From: Pseudothauera lacus
Lineage (GTDB): Bacteria; Pseudomonadota; Gammaproteobacteria; Burkholderiales; Rhodocyclaceae
Assembly: GCF_003034845.1 (NCBI RefSeq)
Contig: NZ_PZKC01000002.1
Location: forward strand, 338,798 to 402,797
Length of the DNA stretch: 64,000 nt
Direction: 5' to 3'
Shown one piece after another: positions 7,451 through 16,644 of this stretch (position 1 is its first letter; the number at the start of each line of letters is the position of its first letter). Under the pieces are notes generated by a model. It did not search any database, was not told the DNA's origin, and saw only the letters and a program-made list of their open reading frames with translations. The translations under genes and the position numbers were made by a program.

Positions 7451-9091
7451 TCAGTCGATCGCCGAAGCCGACTGCGCCTGCTGGCGCAGCACGAACTTCT
7501 GGATCTTGCCGGTCGAGGTCTTGGGCAGGACGCAGAACTCGATGTGCTTGGGCACCTTGTAGCGTGCCAGGTGGGCGCGGCAATGCTCGATGATGTCGTC
7601 GGCGGTGACCTGGGCGTTGTCCTTGACCTCGATGTAGGCCGCCGGCACCTCGCCCCACTTCTCGTCGGGCTTGGCGACGACCGCGGCGGTCATCACCGCC
7701 GGGTGGCGATAGAGCACTTCCTCGACTTCCAGTGAGGAGATGTTCTCCCCCCCGGAGATGATGATGTCCTTGGAGCGGTCCTTGATCTTGACGTAGCCGT
7801 CGGCCTGCATGACGCCGAGGTCGCCGGTGTGGAACCAGCCGCCGGCAAAGGCCTCCTGGGTGGCCTTGGGGTTCTTCAGGTAGCCCTTCATGACGATGTT
7901 GCCGCGGAACATCAGTTCGCCCATGGTTTCGCCGTCGGCGGGCACGAAGTCCATGCTCTGCGGGTCCATCACGGTGATCGCTTCCTGCATGTGGTAGCGC
8001 ACGCCCTGGCGGCCGTTGCGTTCGGCGCGGCGGTCGATGGGCAGGGCGTCCCACTCCGGGTGCTTGGCGCACACCGAGGCCGGGCCGTAGGTTTCGGTGA
8101 GGCCGTAGACGTGGGTGATGTCGAAGCCGATCTTCTCGGCCCCCTCGATGATCGCCGCCGGGGGCGCGGCACCGGCGATGAGGCCGGCGACGCTGTGCTC
8201 GATGCCGGCACGCAGGCCGTCGGGGGCGTTGATCAGCATGCCGTAGACGATGGGTGCGCCACACATGTGGCTGACCTTGTGACGGCGGATGAGCTCGAAG
8301 ATCAGCGCCGGGTCGACCTTGCGCAGGCAGACGCTGAGGCCGGCATTGGCCGCCAGCGTCCACGGGAAGCACCAGCCGTTGCAGTGGAACATCGGCAGCG
8401 TCCACAGGTACACCGCATGTTGCGGCATGCCCCAGCTGATGATGTTGGAGGCAGCGTTGAGATAGGCGCCGCGGTGGTGGTACACCACGCCCTTGGGGTT
8501 GCCGGTGGTGCCGGAGGTGTAGTTGAGGGCGATGGCGTCCCACTCGTCGGCGGGCAGCTTCCAGGCGTAGGCCGGGTCACCGCCGGCGAGGAAGTCCTCG
8601 TACTCGATCTCGCCGAGGCGCTCGGTGCCGGGGTACTCGGGATCGAGGGCGTCGATCACCAGCGGCTTCTCGCCTTCCAGCAGGTCGAGGGCGGCGCGGA
8701 TGGTGGGGGCGAACTCGGGGTCGGTGATCAGCACCTTGGCTTCGCCGTGGCCGAGCATGAAGGCGATGGCCTCGGCGTCGAGGCGGGTGTTGAGGGTGTT
8801 GAGCACCGCGCCGGTCATCGGGATGCCGAAGTGGGCCTCGAACATCGCCGGCACGTTGGGCAGCATCACTGCCACGGTGTCGCCGCGGCCGATGCCGCGC
8901 TGTACCAGTGCGCTGGCCAGGCGGCGGCAGCGCTCGTAGGTCTGAGCCCAGGTGAAGCTGCGCTGGCCGTGCACCACCGCCGCGCGGTTGGGATAGACAT
9001 AGGCGCTGCGTTCGATGTAGCTCAGTGGCGACAGCGCCACGTAGTTGGCGGCGTTGCGTTCCAGCCCCTGGTCATAAACGGATGTGCTCAC
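7451..9091 (-). CDS. AMP-forming fatty acyl-CoA ligase (AlkK-like)
   Basis: 546 residues from a GTG start with an excellent GGAGG; the open frame continues far upstream, but the family N-terminus (STSVYDQGLERNAANY) fixes the start. AMP-binding motifs are clear: NYTSGTTGNPKGVVYHHRG (A3), YGLTETYGP (A5), GWFHTGDLGVMQADGYVKIKDRSKD (A7-A8) and SIGKIQK-like TSTGKIQKF with the catalytic Lys (A10). It activates a medium- or long-chain acid to its CoA ester at the cost of ATP to AMP. Length and motifs are close to AlkK. A divergent two-component system starts 200 bases away. Confidence 0.88.
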   Translation of the reverse strand: MSTSVYDQGLERNAANYVALSPLSYIERSAYVYPNRAAVVHGQRSFTWAQTYERCRRLASALVQRGIGRGDTVAVMLPNVPAMFEAHFGIPMTGAVLNTLNTRLDAEAIAFMLGHGEAKVLITDPEFAPTIRAALDLLEGEKPLVIDALDPEYPGTERLGEIEYEDFLAGGDPAYAWKLPADEWDAIALNYTSGTTGNPKGVVYHHRGAYLNAASNIISWGMPQHAVYLWTLPMFHCNGWCFPWTLAANAGLSVCLRKVDPALIFELIRRHKVSHMCGAPIVYGMLINAPDGLRAGIEHSVAGLIAGAAPPAAIIEGAEKIGFDITHVYGLTETYGPASVCAKHPEWDALPIDRRAERNGRQGVRYHMQEAITVMDPQSMDFVPADGETMGELMFRGNIVMKGYLKNPKATQEAFAGGWFHTGDLGVMQADGYVKIKDRSKDIIISGGENISSLEVEEVLYRHPAVMTAAVVAKPDEKWGEVPAAYIEVKDNAQVTADDIIEHCRAHLARYKVPKHIEFCVLPKTSTGKIQKFVLRQQAQSASAID

Positions 9092-9292
9092 CTCTTCCTC
9101 CTCACTCTGTTTGCCCTTGATGCCTTTCCGTGCAGCCACCGCCTGGGCGCAGCAGCCGCACTCAACCTGAAAAAATGGCAGAGGAAGTTGTCGGGATTTG
9201 CGCGAAAATGTACGCAATCTTGTCCGCGGCGCTGCATCCGGCGTCTGCCGGCGAGGTGAGCGGGTAGAATCCCGGTCTACGTATTGACCACA

Positions 9293-11428
9293 ATGCCGGA
9301 GCCGTCTTTTCCCATGCCCCTTGCGGCCGCAATGCAGTCCTCCATCGCCGGCCCCGCCGCCGGTGTCGACGATGCCGTTTTCCGTTCCATGGTCGGTGCG
9401 GCCCTCGACCTCTTCGACCAGGGCGTCACCGTCTTCGACGCCGGTCTGCGCCTGGTGGCGTGGAACCGCCGTTTCGTCGAGCTGCTCGAGTTTCCCGCGG
9501 CCCTGCTGCAGACCGGCACGCCCTATGAGGATTTCGTGCGCTTCAACGTTGCGCGCGGCGAATACAGCCACGATGGCGAATGTGCGGGGGACCGGCCCGA
9601 GGCCGTGGTTGCCGCGCGCATGGCTGCGGCGCGGCGCTTCGAGCCCCACCTGACGCGCTGGGTGCGCCCCAACGGGCGGGTGCTGGAGCTGCGCGGCCAG
9701 CCCATGCCGGACAATGCCGGATTCGTCACCTTCTACGCCGACATCACCGCCCAGCAGCACCGCCAGGACGAGATCGCGCGCGACAAGGCAACCCTGGAAG
9801 CGCACATCCAGCGCCGTACCGCCCAGCTCACCGCGGCCAACGCCGAACTCACCGCGGCGATCGAGAAGAATCGCGAGATCACCGTGGCGCTGCGCTACAG
9901 CGAAGGCCGCCTGCGCCAGATCACCGACACCATTCCCGCCCACATCGCCTATTTCGACAAGGCCTGGGCCTACCGCTACGCCAACCGGCGCTACGCGCAG
10001 TGGTTCGGATGGACGCCGGAGAGCATTGTTGACCAATCCATCCCCACGGTGATCGGCGCCCGCCTCTTCGACCAGGTCGCCGAACCGGTGCGCCGCGCCC
10101 TTGGCGGCGAGGAGGTGAGCTACGAATACACCCTCACCGCCGCCGACGGCAGCGAGCGCCATGCGCGCAGCACCCTGGTGCCGGACTTCAGTCCCGCCGG
10201 CCAGGTGCTGGGCTGCTTCGTCCATGCGGTGGACATCACCGAGCAGCGCCGCACCCAGAGCGCGCTCGCGCAGGCGCAGAAGATGGAGGCCATCGGCCAG
10301 CTCACCGGCGGCCTGGCGCACGACTTCAACAACATGCTCACCGTGGTCAGCGGCAACCTCACCGAGCTGCGCGAGAGCCGCCGCGGCGATCCCATCATCG
10401 CCGAGTACGTCGAGCCGGCGCTGCAGGCCGCCAGCCGCGGTGCCGCGCTGATCCGCCGCCTGCTCGCCTTCGCCCGCCAGCAGCCGCTGTCGCCGCGGCC
10501 GGTGGAGGTCAATGAGCTGGTGCTGGGCTTGACCAGCCTGCTGCGCCGTTCGCTGCCCGAGAACATCACCATCCACACCTGCCACGGCGAGCCCGCGCCG
10601 CTCGCCCTGGTCGACCCTCACCAGCTCGAAAGCGCGCTCCTCAACCTCGCCCTCAATGCCCGCGACGCCATGCCCAACGGCGGCGAGCTGCGCATCGACG
10701 CCGGTATCGAGGCGCTCACCGGCACCGCCGCGGGCGATCTCGAACTGCCGCCCGGCGACTACGTGCAGATCAGCGTCAGCGACAACGGCGAAGGCATGGA
10801 TGGCAGCACCCTGGCGCGAGTCTTCGAGCCCTTCTTCACCACCAAGAAGGCCAGCGGCGGCACCGGCCTGGGGATGGCCATGGTGTATGGCTTCGTCAAG
10901 CAGTCGGGCGGCGGCGTGCGCATCCGCAGTCGCCAGGCGGTCGGCACCACGGTGGCCTTGCTGCTGCCGTGCGCCGAGCCCGGCGACGGCGCCGCGGGGG
11001 AGTACTGCCCGGCGGCGGGCGACCCGGCTGGCTGGCTGCGCGGGCGGGTGGTGCTGCTGGTCGAGGACGACCCCGACGTCCGCCGCGTGGTGCGCAAGCA
11101 GCTCGCCGGACTCGATTGCGCGGTGCTGGAGGCGGAAAGCGGCGAGGAGGCTGCCGACCTGCTGGAGAGCGTGCCGGCGATCTCGCTGGTGGTTTCCGAC
11201 GTCGTCATGCACGGCAGCATGGACGGCCATGCGCTGGCGCGCTTCGCGCGCGGCTACCGCCCCGAGCTGCCGGTGATCCTGATGAGCGGCTACACCGATG
11301 CCGCCGGCAGCATCAATGACGACCTCGCCCTGCCCATCCTTGCCAAGCCCTTCACCCGCGAGGCCTTGTATGCGGCGGTAAGCCGCATCGCGCCGTTCAT
11401 GCCCGGAGGCCGCGACCATGGGGACTAG
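9293..11428 (+). CDS. Hybrid sensor histidine kinase with two PAS domains and a receiver
   Basis: 711 residues, soluble. A PAS_7-type domain (about 20-135, VTVFDAGLRLVAWNRRFVEL) is followed by a coiled coil (150-195), a second PAS (205-320, AYFDKAWAYRYANRRYAQWF), an H-box (GQLTGGLAHDFNNML), an ATPase domain (ALNARDAMPNGGEL; DNGEGM; GTGLGMAMVYG) and a C-terminal receiver (VVLLVEDDPDVR, VVSDVVM, ILAKPF). PAS_7 kinases of this build often regulate catabolism or biofilm. The ATG at 9293 was chosen; a TTG three codons earlier is possible and no strong Shine-Dalgarno is visible. It overlaps the response regulator gene by 11 bases. Confidence 0.88.
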   Translation: MPEPSFPMPLAAAMQSSIAGPAAGVDDAVFRSMVGAALDLFDQGVTVFDAGLRLVAWNRRFVELLEFPAALLQTGTPYEDFVRFNVARGEYSHDGECAGDRPEAVVAARMAAARRFEPHLTRWVRPNGRVLELRGQPMPDNAGFVTFYADITAQQHRQDEIARDKATLEAHIQRRTAQLTAANAELTAAIEKNREITVALRYSEGRLRQITDTIPAHIAYFDKAWAYRYANRRYAQWFGWTPESIVDQSIPTVIGARLFDQVAEPVRRALGGEEVSYEYTLTAADGSERHARSTLVPDFSPAGQVLGCFVHAVDITEQRRTQSALAQAQKMEAIGQLTGGLAHDFNNMLTVVSGNLTELRESRRGDPIIAEYVEPALQAASRGAALIRRLLAFARQQPLSPRPVEVNELVLGLTSLLRRSLPENITIHTCHGEPAPLALVDPHQLESALLNLALNARDAMPNGGELRIDAGIEALTGTAAGDLELPPGDYVQISVSDNGEGMDGSTLARVFEPFFTTKKASGGTGLGMAMVYGFVKQSGGGVRIRSRQAVGTTVALLLPCAEPGDGAAGEYCPAAGDPAGWLRGRVVLLVEDDPDVRRVVRKQLAGLDCAVLEAESGEEAADLLESVPAISLVVSDVVMHGSMDGHALARFARGYRPELPVILMSGYTDAAGSINDDLALPILAKPFTREALYAAVSRIAPFMPGGRDHGD

Positions 11429-12125
11429 TGCCGGGCTGGTGTACATCGTCGAGGACGACGAGGCGGTGGCCAGGCTGATCCGCAGCGCCCTGGAGAAATA
11501 CGATTTCAGCGTCGACTGCTTCCCCTCCGGCGCGGCGCTGCTGCGCCAGTTGCAGCAGCGCACGCCGGGGGTGTGCGTGCTCGATCTCGGCCTGCCGGAC
11601 ATGGACGGCCTCGAAGTGGTGCGCCAGATCCGTGCCCGCCACGCTTTTGGCCTGCTCATCCTCACCGGCCGCGGCGACACCTATGACCGCGTTGCGGGGC
11701 TCGAACTGGGCGCCGACGACTACATGGTGAAGCCCTTCGAGCCGCGCGAGCTGGTGGCCCGCGTGCGCAGCGTGCTGCGCCGCTACCAGCCGCTGACCGC
11801 CGCCGGGGACGGGCGGCGGGTGGCCGAGTTCGCCGGCTGGCGTTTCGATACCGCCACCCACGACCTGTGCTCGCCGCAAGGCGTCACCGACACCCTCAGC
11901 CTGGCCGAGGCTACCCTGCTGCGCAAACTCCTCGAACGCCCCAACCAGATCCTCTCGCGCGAGCAGCTGCTCGACGGTCGCAACCTCGACGCCCTCGACC
12001 GCAGCATCGACCTGCGCGTGTCGCGCCTGCGCAAGCGCCTTGAGGAGAACCCCCAGCACGCGCGCCTGATCAAGACCGTGTATGGCGCCGGCTACTTGCT
12101 GTGCACCGAGGTGGTGTGGCGCTGA
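11418..12125 (+). CDS. OmpR-family response regulator
   Basis: 235 residues. The receiver has VYIVEDDEAVARL, the phospho-acceptor Asp in VCVLDLGLPDMDG, Thr in LILTGRGD and Lys in DDYMVKPFEPRE. The winged-helix DNA-binding domain ends with SIDLRVSRLRKRLEENPQHARLIKTVYGAGYLL in outline. It is cotranscribed with the overlapping hybrid kinase and is its likely partner. Targets could include the divergent acyl-CoA ligase and permease, by location only. Confidence 0.92.
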   Translation: MGTSAGLVYIVEDDEAVARLIRSALEKYDFSVDCFPSGAALLRQLQQRTPGVCVLDLGLPDMDGLEVVRQIRARHAFGLLILTGRGDTYDRVAGLELGADDYMVKPFEPRELVARVRSVLRRYQPLTAAGDGRRVAEFAGWRFDTATHDLCSPQGVTDTLSLAEATLLRKLLERPNQILSREQLLDGRNLDALDRSIDLRVSRLRKRLEENPQHARLIKTVYGAGYLLCTEVVWR

Positions 12126-12155
12126 GCCGGTGCGCTGCGGCCCCTCCGCGGCTGC

Positions 12156-12758
12156 TCAGGCGGCGGGTCCGAGCAGGCCGTGCTGGCGCAGGTACTGCTG
12201 GATGATCTCCAGGCGGCTGAGGGCATCGTCGAGTTCGAGCAGGGCCTGACGCGCGCGCTGCGGAATCGGCAGCAGCTCGGCGTAACGCGCGCCCACCCAG
12301 GCGGCGTCGTCGAAGCGGTGGGGCGACGGCAACGGGTTGCCGACCTCGCCGGCGATGAGGTCGAGCAGCGGCAGGATGTCGGCCTGTGCTGCCGGCACCG
12401 CCTGCGGCGCAGGCTCGGCCAGCCAGCGCACGCGGCCGCGGAGCAGGCCGTCGCGCTCGACCTCGTGGTCTTCGATGCGGAAGCGCCGCCGGCCGCGCAC
12501 GACGATGGAGAGCACGCCCGGTTCGCTCATCTCCCACTGCTCGATGCAGGCTTCGGTGCCTACCGTGTGTGGCACCGCCGCCTCGCCGACCTCGCTGCCG
12601 GCGGCGATCAGACAGACCCCGAAGGTGCTGCCCTCGCGCAGGCAGCGTGCGGTCATGTCCATGTAGCGCGCCTCGAAGACCCGCAGCGGCAGCAGGCCGT
12701 CGGGGAAAAGCACGGTGCCGAGCGGGAACAGCGGCAGGGTGGAGTTCTGCTCACTCAT
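12156..12758 (-). CDS. LON-domain (peptidase S16 N-terminal-like) protein
   Basis: 200 residues made almost entirely of a LON substrate-binding domain: LPLFPLGTVLFPDGLLPLRVFEARYMDM is its classical opening, followed by FGVCLIAAGSEVG and VRGRRRFRIEDHEVERDGL. No ATPase or protease domain follows, so it is a stand-alone LON-domain protein of unknown biochemical role. Its start overlaps the ubiX stop by 8 bases. Confidence 0.85.
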   Translation of the reverse strand: MSEQNSTLPLFPLGTVLFPDGLLPLRVFEARYMDMTARCLREGSTFGVCLIAAGSEVGEAAVPHTVGTEACIEQWEMSEPGVLSIVVRGRRRFRIEDHEVERDGLLRGRVRWLAEPAPQAVPAAQADILPLLDLIAGEVGNPLPSPHRFDDAAWVGARYAELLPIPQRARQALLELDDALSRLEIIQQYLRQHGLLGPAA

Positions 12759-13365
12759 CGGTGGCCGCTCCCCAGCGCGGCTGCAAGGCGTGGGCGACGC
12801 CGAGCTGGTCGAGGATGCGGGCGACGACGAAGTCGACCAGGTCATCCACGCTGCGCGGGTGATTGTAGAAACCCGGGCTGGGCGGCAGGATCACCACTCC
12901 CATGCGCGCCAGGCGCAGCATGTTCTCCAGATGGATCACCGACAGCGGGGTCTCGCGCGGCACCAGCACCAGCTTGCGGCCTTCCTTGATGGCGACGTCG
13001 GCGGCGCGCTCGATGAGGTTCTGCGCCAGCCCTGCGGCGATTGCCGCCAGTGTGCCCATGGTGCACGGACAGACCACCATGGCGTCGGGGGGGTTGGAGC
13101 CGGAAGCCGGCGGTGCGAACCATTCCTCGCGTCCGAAGACCTGCAGGCGGCCGTCCTCGTCCTTGAAGCGCGCGCGCAGCATGGCCTGCACCTCGGCCGG
13201 GCGCGAAGGCAGCTCGATGCCCATCTCCTGGCGCGCGACGACCTGCGCCACCTGTGAGTAGAGCAGCCAGACGCGGCAGCCGGCGGCGAGCAGGCAGTCG
13301 ACGAGGCGCATGCCGTAGGGCATGCCGGAGGCCCCGGTGAAGGCGACGGCGATGGTCTGGGTCAT
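12751..13365 (-). CDS. ubiX: Flavin prenyltransferase UbiX
   Basis: 204 residues. The FMN-binding start IAVAFTGASGMPYGMRLVD and the conserved DAMVVCPCTMGTLAAIAAGLAQNLIERAADV region (shown here as its key stretch CPCTMGTLA) identify UbiX/Pad1. It attaches dimethylallyl to FMN to make the prenyl-FMN cofactor for UbiD-type decarboxylases in ubiquinone or aromatic-acid metabolism. VPRETPLSVIHLENM is also typical. A ubiD is not adjacent. The gene follows livK after 83 bases and overlaps the LON-domain gene. Confidence 0.93.
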   Translation of the reverse strand: MTQTIAVAFTGASGMPYGMRLVDCLLAAGCRVWLLYSQVAQVVARQEMGIELPSRPAEVQAMLRARFKDEDGRLQVFGREEWFAPPASGSNPPDAMVVCPCTMGTLAAIAAGLAQNLIERAADVAIKEGRKLVLVPRETPLSVIHLENMLRLARMGVVILPPSPGFYNHPRSVDDLVDFVVARILDQLGVAHALQPRWGAATDE

Positions 13366-13447
13366 GTCACGGGCGGCGGATGGCGGAGGCCATAGTGTTG
13401 CACGCCCGCCGGTGGAGCGGAAGCGGCGCGGGGCGCCGCCGCCGTGC

Positions 13448-14608
13448 TCAGTGCAGGTAGTCGCTGATCAGTTGCCAGCGTCCGTCGCGGATCTGCGCCA
13501 GGCGGCCGTGGCGGTTGCCGAGGTGGTCGTGCGCGGAGAAGCGGTAGCGCGGCCCACCGAAGATGTCCGCGTCAGTGTGGAGGTTCTCCAGGGCGGCGAC
13601 GAAGCTGGCCGTGCTCAGCTCGGGGCCGGCACGTTCGGCGGCCTGGACGAAAAGATCGGCCACCGTATAGCCCATCGCGCTCCACACATTGGGGGCGGCA
13701 CCGAAGCGCGCGCGGTAGCGTTCGATCCACGCCGCCAGCGCCGGGCTGGCGCCGTCGGCGTAGGGGTGGGGGAGCACCGCGACGCCGTACAGACCCTCCA
13801 CCGCGGCGCCGCCGAGTTCGTGGGTCTGTGCCGAGTAACCGGAGGCGGTGACCAGCATGTCGACGTTCCAGCCCGTCTTGCGGGCCTCGGCCATCGCTGC
13901 GACGGTCTCGCGCACCACGGTCGCGAGGACGACGAAATCGCAGCCGGCTGCGCGCAGGCGGGCGACTTGGCTGGACAGGTCGGTGGCCCCGCGCTTGTAG
14001 CTGGTGCGCTCGTGCAGCACCTGGCCGACCTCCTGCAGGCCGGCCTCGACGCCCTTCATCACTTCCAGGCCGTAGTCGTCGTCCTGATAGAGCAGGCAGC
14101 TGCGGGTGTAGCCCTTGCTGTCCACCATGTGGCGGGTCGCCGCCGCCATGTAGTCCTGGTAGGGCGCGAACATCTGGAACTTCAGCGGATGCAGCGGCAG
14201 GTAGGTCGATTCGTGCGGCGAGAAGGGGAACAGGTGGGGGCGGCCGGCCTCGACCACCATCGGCATGGTGGCCATCACCACCGGCGTGCCGAGGTTGGCC
14301 AGGAAGGCGAACACGCGGTCGCGCTGGATGAGCTTGCGGGCGGCGAGCACTGCACGCTTGGGGTCGTAGCCGGCGTCTTCGACGAGCAGGCGCAGGCGGC
14401 GCCCATGCACGCCGCCGGCGGCGTTGGCGTCCTCGAAGCGCAGCAGCATGCCGTCACGCACCGGCGAGCCGAGCATGGCAATGGGGCCGGAAAGATCCTG
14501 GATGCTGCCGACGCGGATCTCGTCGCGGCTCACGCCGGGACTCTGCGCCCCCGCGCCGAGGCTGAGGGTGCACAGCAGGGCGGCGGCCAGATGGCGGAAA
14601 GGGAACAT
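13448..14608 (-). CDS. ABC transporter periplasmic substrate-binding protein (LivK-type)
   Basis: 386 residues from the ATG preceded by GAGGT; a longer frame exists, but the signal peptide MFPFRHLAAALLCTLSLGAGAQ supports this start. The mature protein is a type I periplasmic binding fold (SRDEIRVGSIQDLSGPIAMLG; HLFPFSPHESTYLP; SCLLYQDDDYGLEVMKGV; YTVADLFVQAAERAG). It captures an amino acid or another small organic ligand for the LivHM permease encoded just upstream. The ligand is not readable. Confidence 0.88.
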   Translation of the reverse strand: MFPFRHLAAALLCTLSLGAGAQSPGVSRDEIRVGSIQDLSGPIAMLGSPVRDGMLLRFEDANAAGGVHGRRLRLLVEDAGYDPKRAVLAARKLIQRDRVFAFLANLGTPVVMATMPMVVEAGRPHLFPFSPHESTYLPLHPLKFQMFAPYQDYMAAATRHMVDSKGYTRSCLLYQDDDYGLEVMKGVEAGLQEVGQVLHERTSYKRGATDLSSQVARLRAAGCDFVVLATVVRETVAAMAEARKTGWNVDMLVTASGYSAQTHELGGAAVEGLYGVAVLPHPYADGASPALAAWIERYRARFGAAPNVWSAMGYTVADLFVQAAERAGPELSTASFVAALENLHTDADIFGGPRYRFSAHDHLGNRHGRLAQIRDGRWQLISDYLH

Positions 14609-14701
14609 CGCGCGTACCTCGAAAGCAATAGTGCGAGGGCGCATCTTAGCGTAATTCATAATTATGGTGTCGCAGATGTTGCTCCGCGCTGCCCCCTGCC
14701 T

Positions 14702-15673
14702 TCAGCGCCCCGGCGAGGGGCCGCACAGGCCCTGCGGACGCAGCAGGATCATCGCCACCAGGACGACCCCGAAGAGCATGGCTTCAAGACCGGCGGTGTG
14801 GGCGACCGCCGCTGGCAGCAGGTCGCGCAGCACGGCGATGGCCTGCGGGATGGCGACGATCACCAGTGCCCCCCACCAGGCTCCGGCGAGCGTGCGTACG
14901 CCTCCGATGAAGGCCAGCATGAGTAGCTCGAAGGACAGCAGCAGGCCGAACTGCTCGGGGCTCAGAAAGCCGATCCAGTGGGCGTAGAGGGCACCGGCAA
15001 GGCCGGACAGCGCGCCGCCGCAGAGGAAGGCGCTGCGCTTGGCGCGCAGCGGATCGATGGCGCTGGCGGCGGCCGCGCCCTCATCCTCGCGCACCGCGCG
15101 CCAGGCGCGCCCGAGGCTGGCGTCGAGCAGGCGGTGGCAGGCCAGCCACGCCAGCGCCAGGCAGGCCAGGCTGAACACGGCCTGCGCCGCGGCGCTCTCC
15201 ACGGACCAGCCGAACAGGCTGGGCGGGGGCACCAGCAGGCCGGCGGCACCGCCGGTGAGCGTGCTCCAGCGCACCAGCACTTCCTCGACGATGAGTGCGA
15301 AGGCCAGTGTGCTCATCGCGAAATACAGACCGCCCAGCCGTTGCGCGGGGAGGCTGGCCAGCCAGCCGCCGGCCATCCCGGCCAGCACCGCCAGCGGCAG
15401 GGCGAGCAGGGCGGGCACGCCGTGGCGTACCAGCAGCGCCTGCACGTAGGCGCCGAGCGCGAGCAGGGCGCCCTGGCCGAGGGAGATCTGTCCGGCCTGT
15501 CCGACGATGATTACCACCCCCAGGCCGGCGATGGCGAAGGTGGCGATCATGGCGAGCTGGGCGAGGGCGTAGTCGACACCCAGTGCAGCCAGCACCGTGG
15601 CGATGCCGAGCACGGCTGCGGCACTGTTGCGCAGTGCGGCCGGCAGCGCCAGCACGGCGTGCACCGCCTTCAT
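14702..15673 (-). CDS. LivM-type ABC permease
   Basis: 323 residues with about ten hydrophobic segments. The branched-chain permease signature is present: FAIAGLGVVIIVGQAGQISLGQGALLALGAY and later RAKRSAFLCGGALSGLAGALYAHWIGFLSPEQFG (quoted in outline). The ATG overlaps the livH stop by 4 bases. No livG or livF ATPase gene is present on either side. Confidence 0.88.
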   Translation of the reverse strand: MKAVHAVLALPAALRNSAAAVLGIATVLAALGVDYALAQLAMIATFAIAGLGVVIIVGQAGQISLGQGALLALGAYVQALLVRHGVPALLALPLAVLAGMAGGWLASLPAQRLGGLYFAMSTLAFALIVEEVLVRWSTLTGGAAGLLVPPPSLFGWSVESAAAQAVFSLACLALAWLACHRLLDASLGRAWRAVREDEGAAAASAIDPLRAKRSAFLCGGALSGLAGALYAHWIGFLSPEQFGLLLSFELLMLAFIGGVRTLAGAWWGALVIVAIPQAIAVLRDLLPAAVAHTAGLEAMLFGVVLVAMILLRPQGLCGPSPGR

Positions 15674-16548
15674 CGGCGCAACTGCCGCAGTGCCGTGCCG
15701 AGGCCCCCGGGGAAGAGCAGCAGGGCAGCCATCAGCAAGGCATAAGGCACCACGTCCTTGCCGCCCTCCGGCAGCAGCAGGCCGGCGAGCGCTTCCGCAA
15801 CGCCGATGAAGATGCCTGCGAGCAGCGCTCCCGGCAGGCTGGTCATGCCCCCCAGTACCGCGGCGGGGAAGGCCTTCAGGGCGATCAGTCCCATGCCCAG
15901 ATGCACGAAGGTGATCGGTGCCAGCAATACCCCGGCGATGGCGGCGAGGGCGGCGCCGAGACCCCAGGCGAGGGTGTGCATGGCGGCCACCGGAATGCCG
16001 ACGAGGGCGGCACCCTGAGGATTCTCCGAACACGCGCGCAGCGCCAGCCCGGCACGGGTGTGGCGGAAGAACAGGCTCAGGGCGCCGGCCACGGCGACGG
16101 TGGCGACGATCACCAGCAGATGCTGCGGGGCGATCGCCAGCGCGCCCAGGCGCAGCGGTTCATCGCCGAAGGGCAGGGCGAGGCGGTGCATGCCGTGACT
16201 GGCTGCAGGTACCGTGGTCACCGCGCCGCGCATGATCAGGCCGAGCCCGAAGGTGAGCAGCACCGCGGTGAGATGGGGCTGGCCGAGGGCGCGCCGCAGC
16301 ACGCTGCGTTCCAGCCCCGCACCGAGGGTGGCAACGAGGACGACGCCGCAAAGGATCGCCGGCAGCAGAGGCAGGCCGAGGCCGACGTTGAGGGCGAGGA
16401 CGGTGAAGCCGCCGACCATCAGCACCTCGCCCTGCATGAAGCTGACCGCGGCGGTGGCCTTGTAGATGAGCACGAAGGACAGCGCCACCAGCCCGTAGAC
16501 GCAGCCGATGGCGATTCCGCTGGTGAGAACCTGGACGAAACTGAGCAT
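15670..16548 (-). CDS. LivH-type ABC permease
   Basis: 292 residues, polytopic. It starts LSFVQVLTSGIAIGCVYGLVALSFVLIYKATA, the standard LivH opening, followed by FMQGEVLMVGGF. The EAA-like loop region is ALRACSENPQGAALVGIPV. It is the first gene of a livH-livM-livK operon. The next gene upstream is divergent, so the expected ATPases are missing locally. Confidence 0.88.
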   Translation of the reverse strand: MLSFVQVLTSGIAIGCVYGLVALSFVLIYKATAAVSFMQGEVLMVGGFTVLALNVGLGLPLLPAILCGVVLVATLGAGLERSVLRRALGQPHLTAVLLTFGLGLIMRGAVTTVPAASHGMHRLALPFGDEPLRLGALAIAPQHLLVIVATVAVAGALSLFFRHTRAGLALRACSENPQGAALVGIPVAAMHTLAWGLGAALAAIAGVLLAPITFVHLGMGLIALKAFPAAVLGGMTSLPGALLAGIFIGVAEALAGLLLPEGGKDVVPYALLMAALLLFPGGLGTALRQLRR

Positions 16549-16644
16549 GGGACGGAAGGATAGCTGCTACGCCGCCCGCCGCCCAGTGCCGGAGCGGGAT
16601 TCCCGCAATGGCCGTGAACCCGGAGGTGATGCTAAGTTGCGCCC

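Noticed and set aside
9092..11680. Extension of the acyl-CoA ligase frame far upstream on the minus strand
   Set aside because: The extra 860 codons are antisense to the hybrid kinase; a GTG with GGAGG at 9091 gives the exact family N-terminus.
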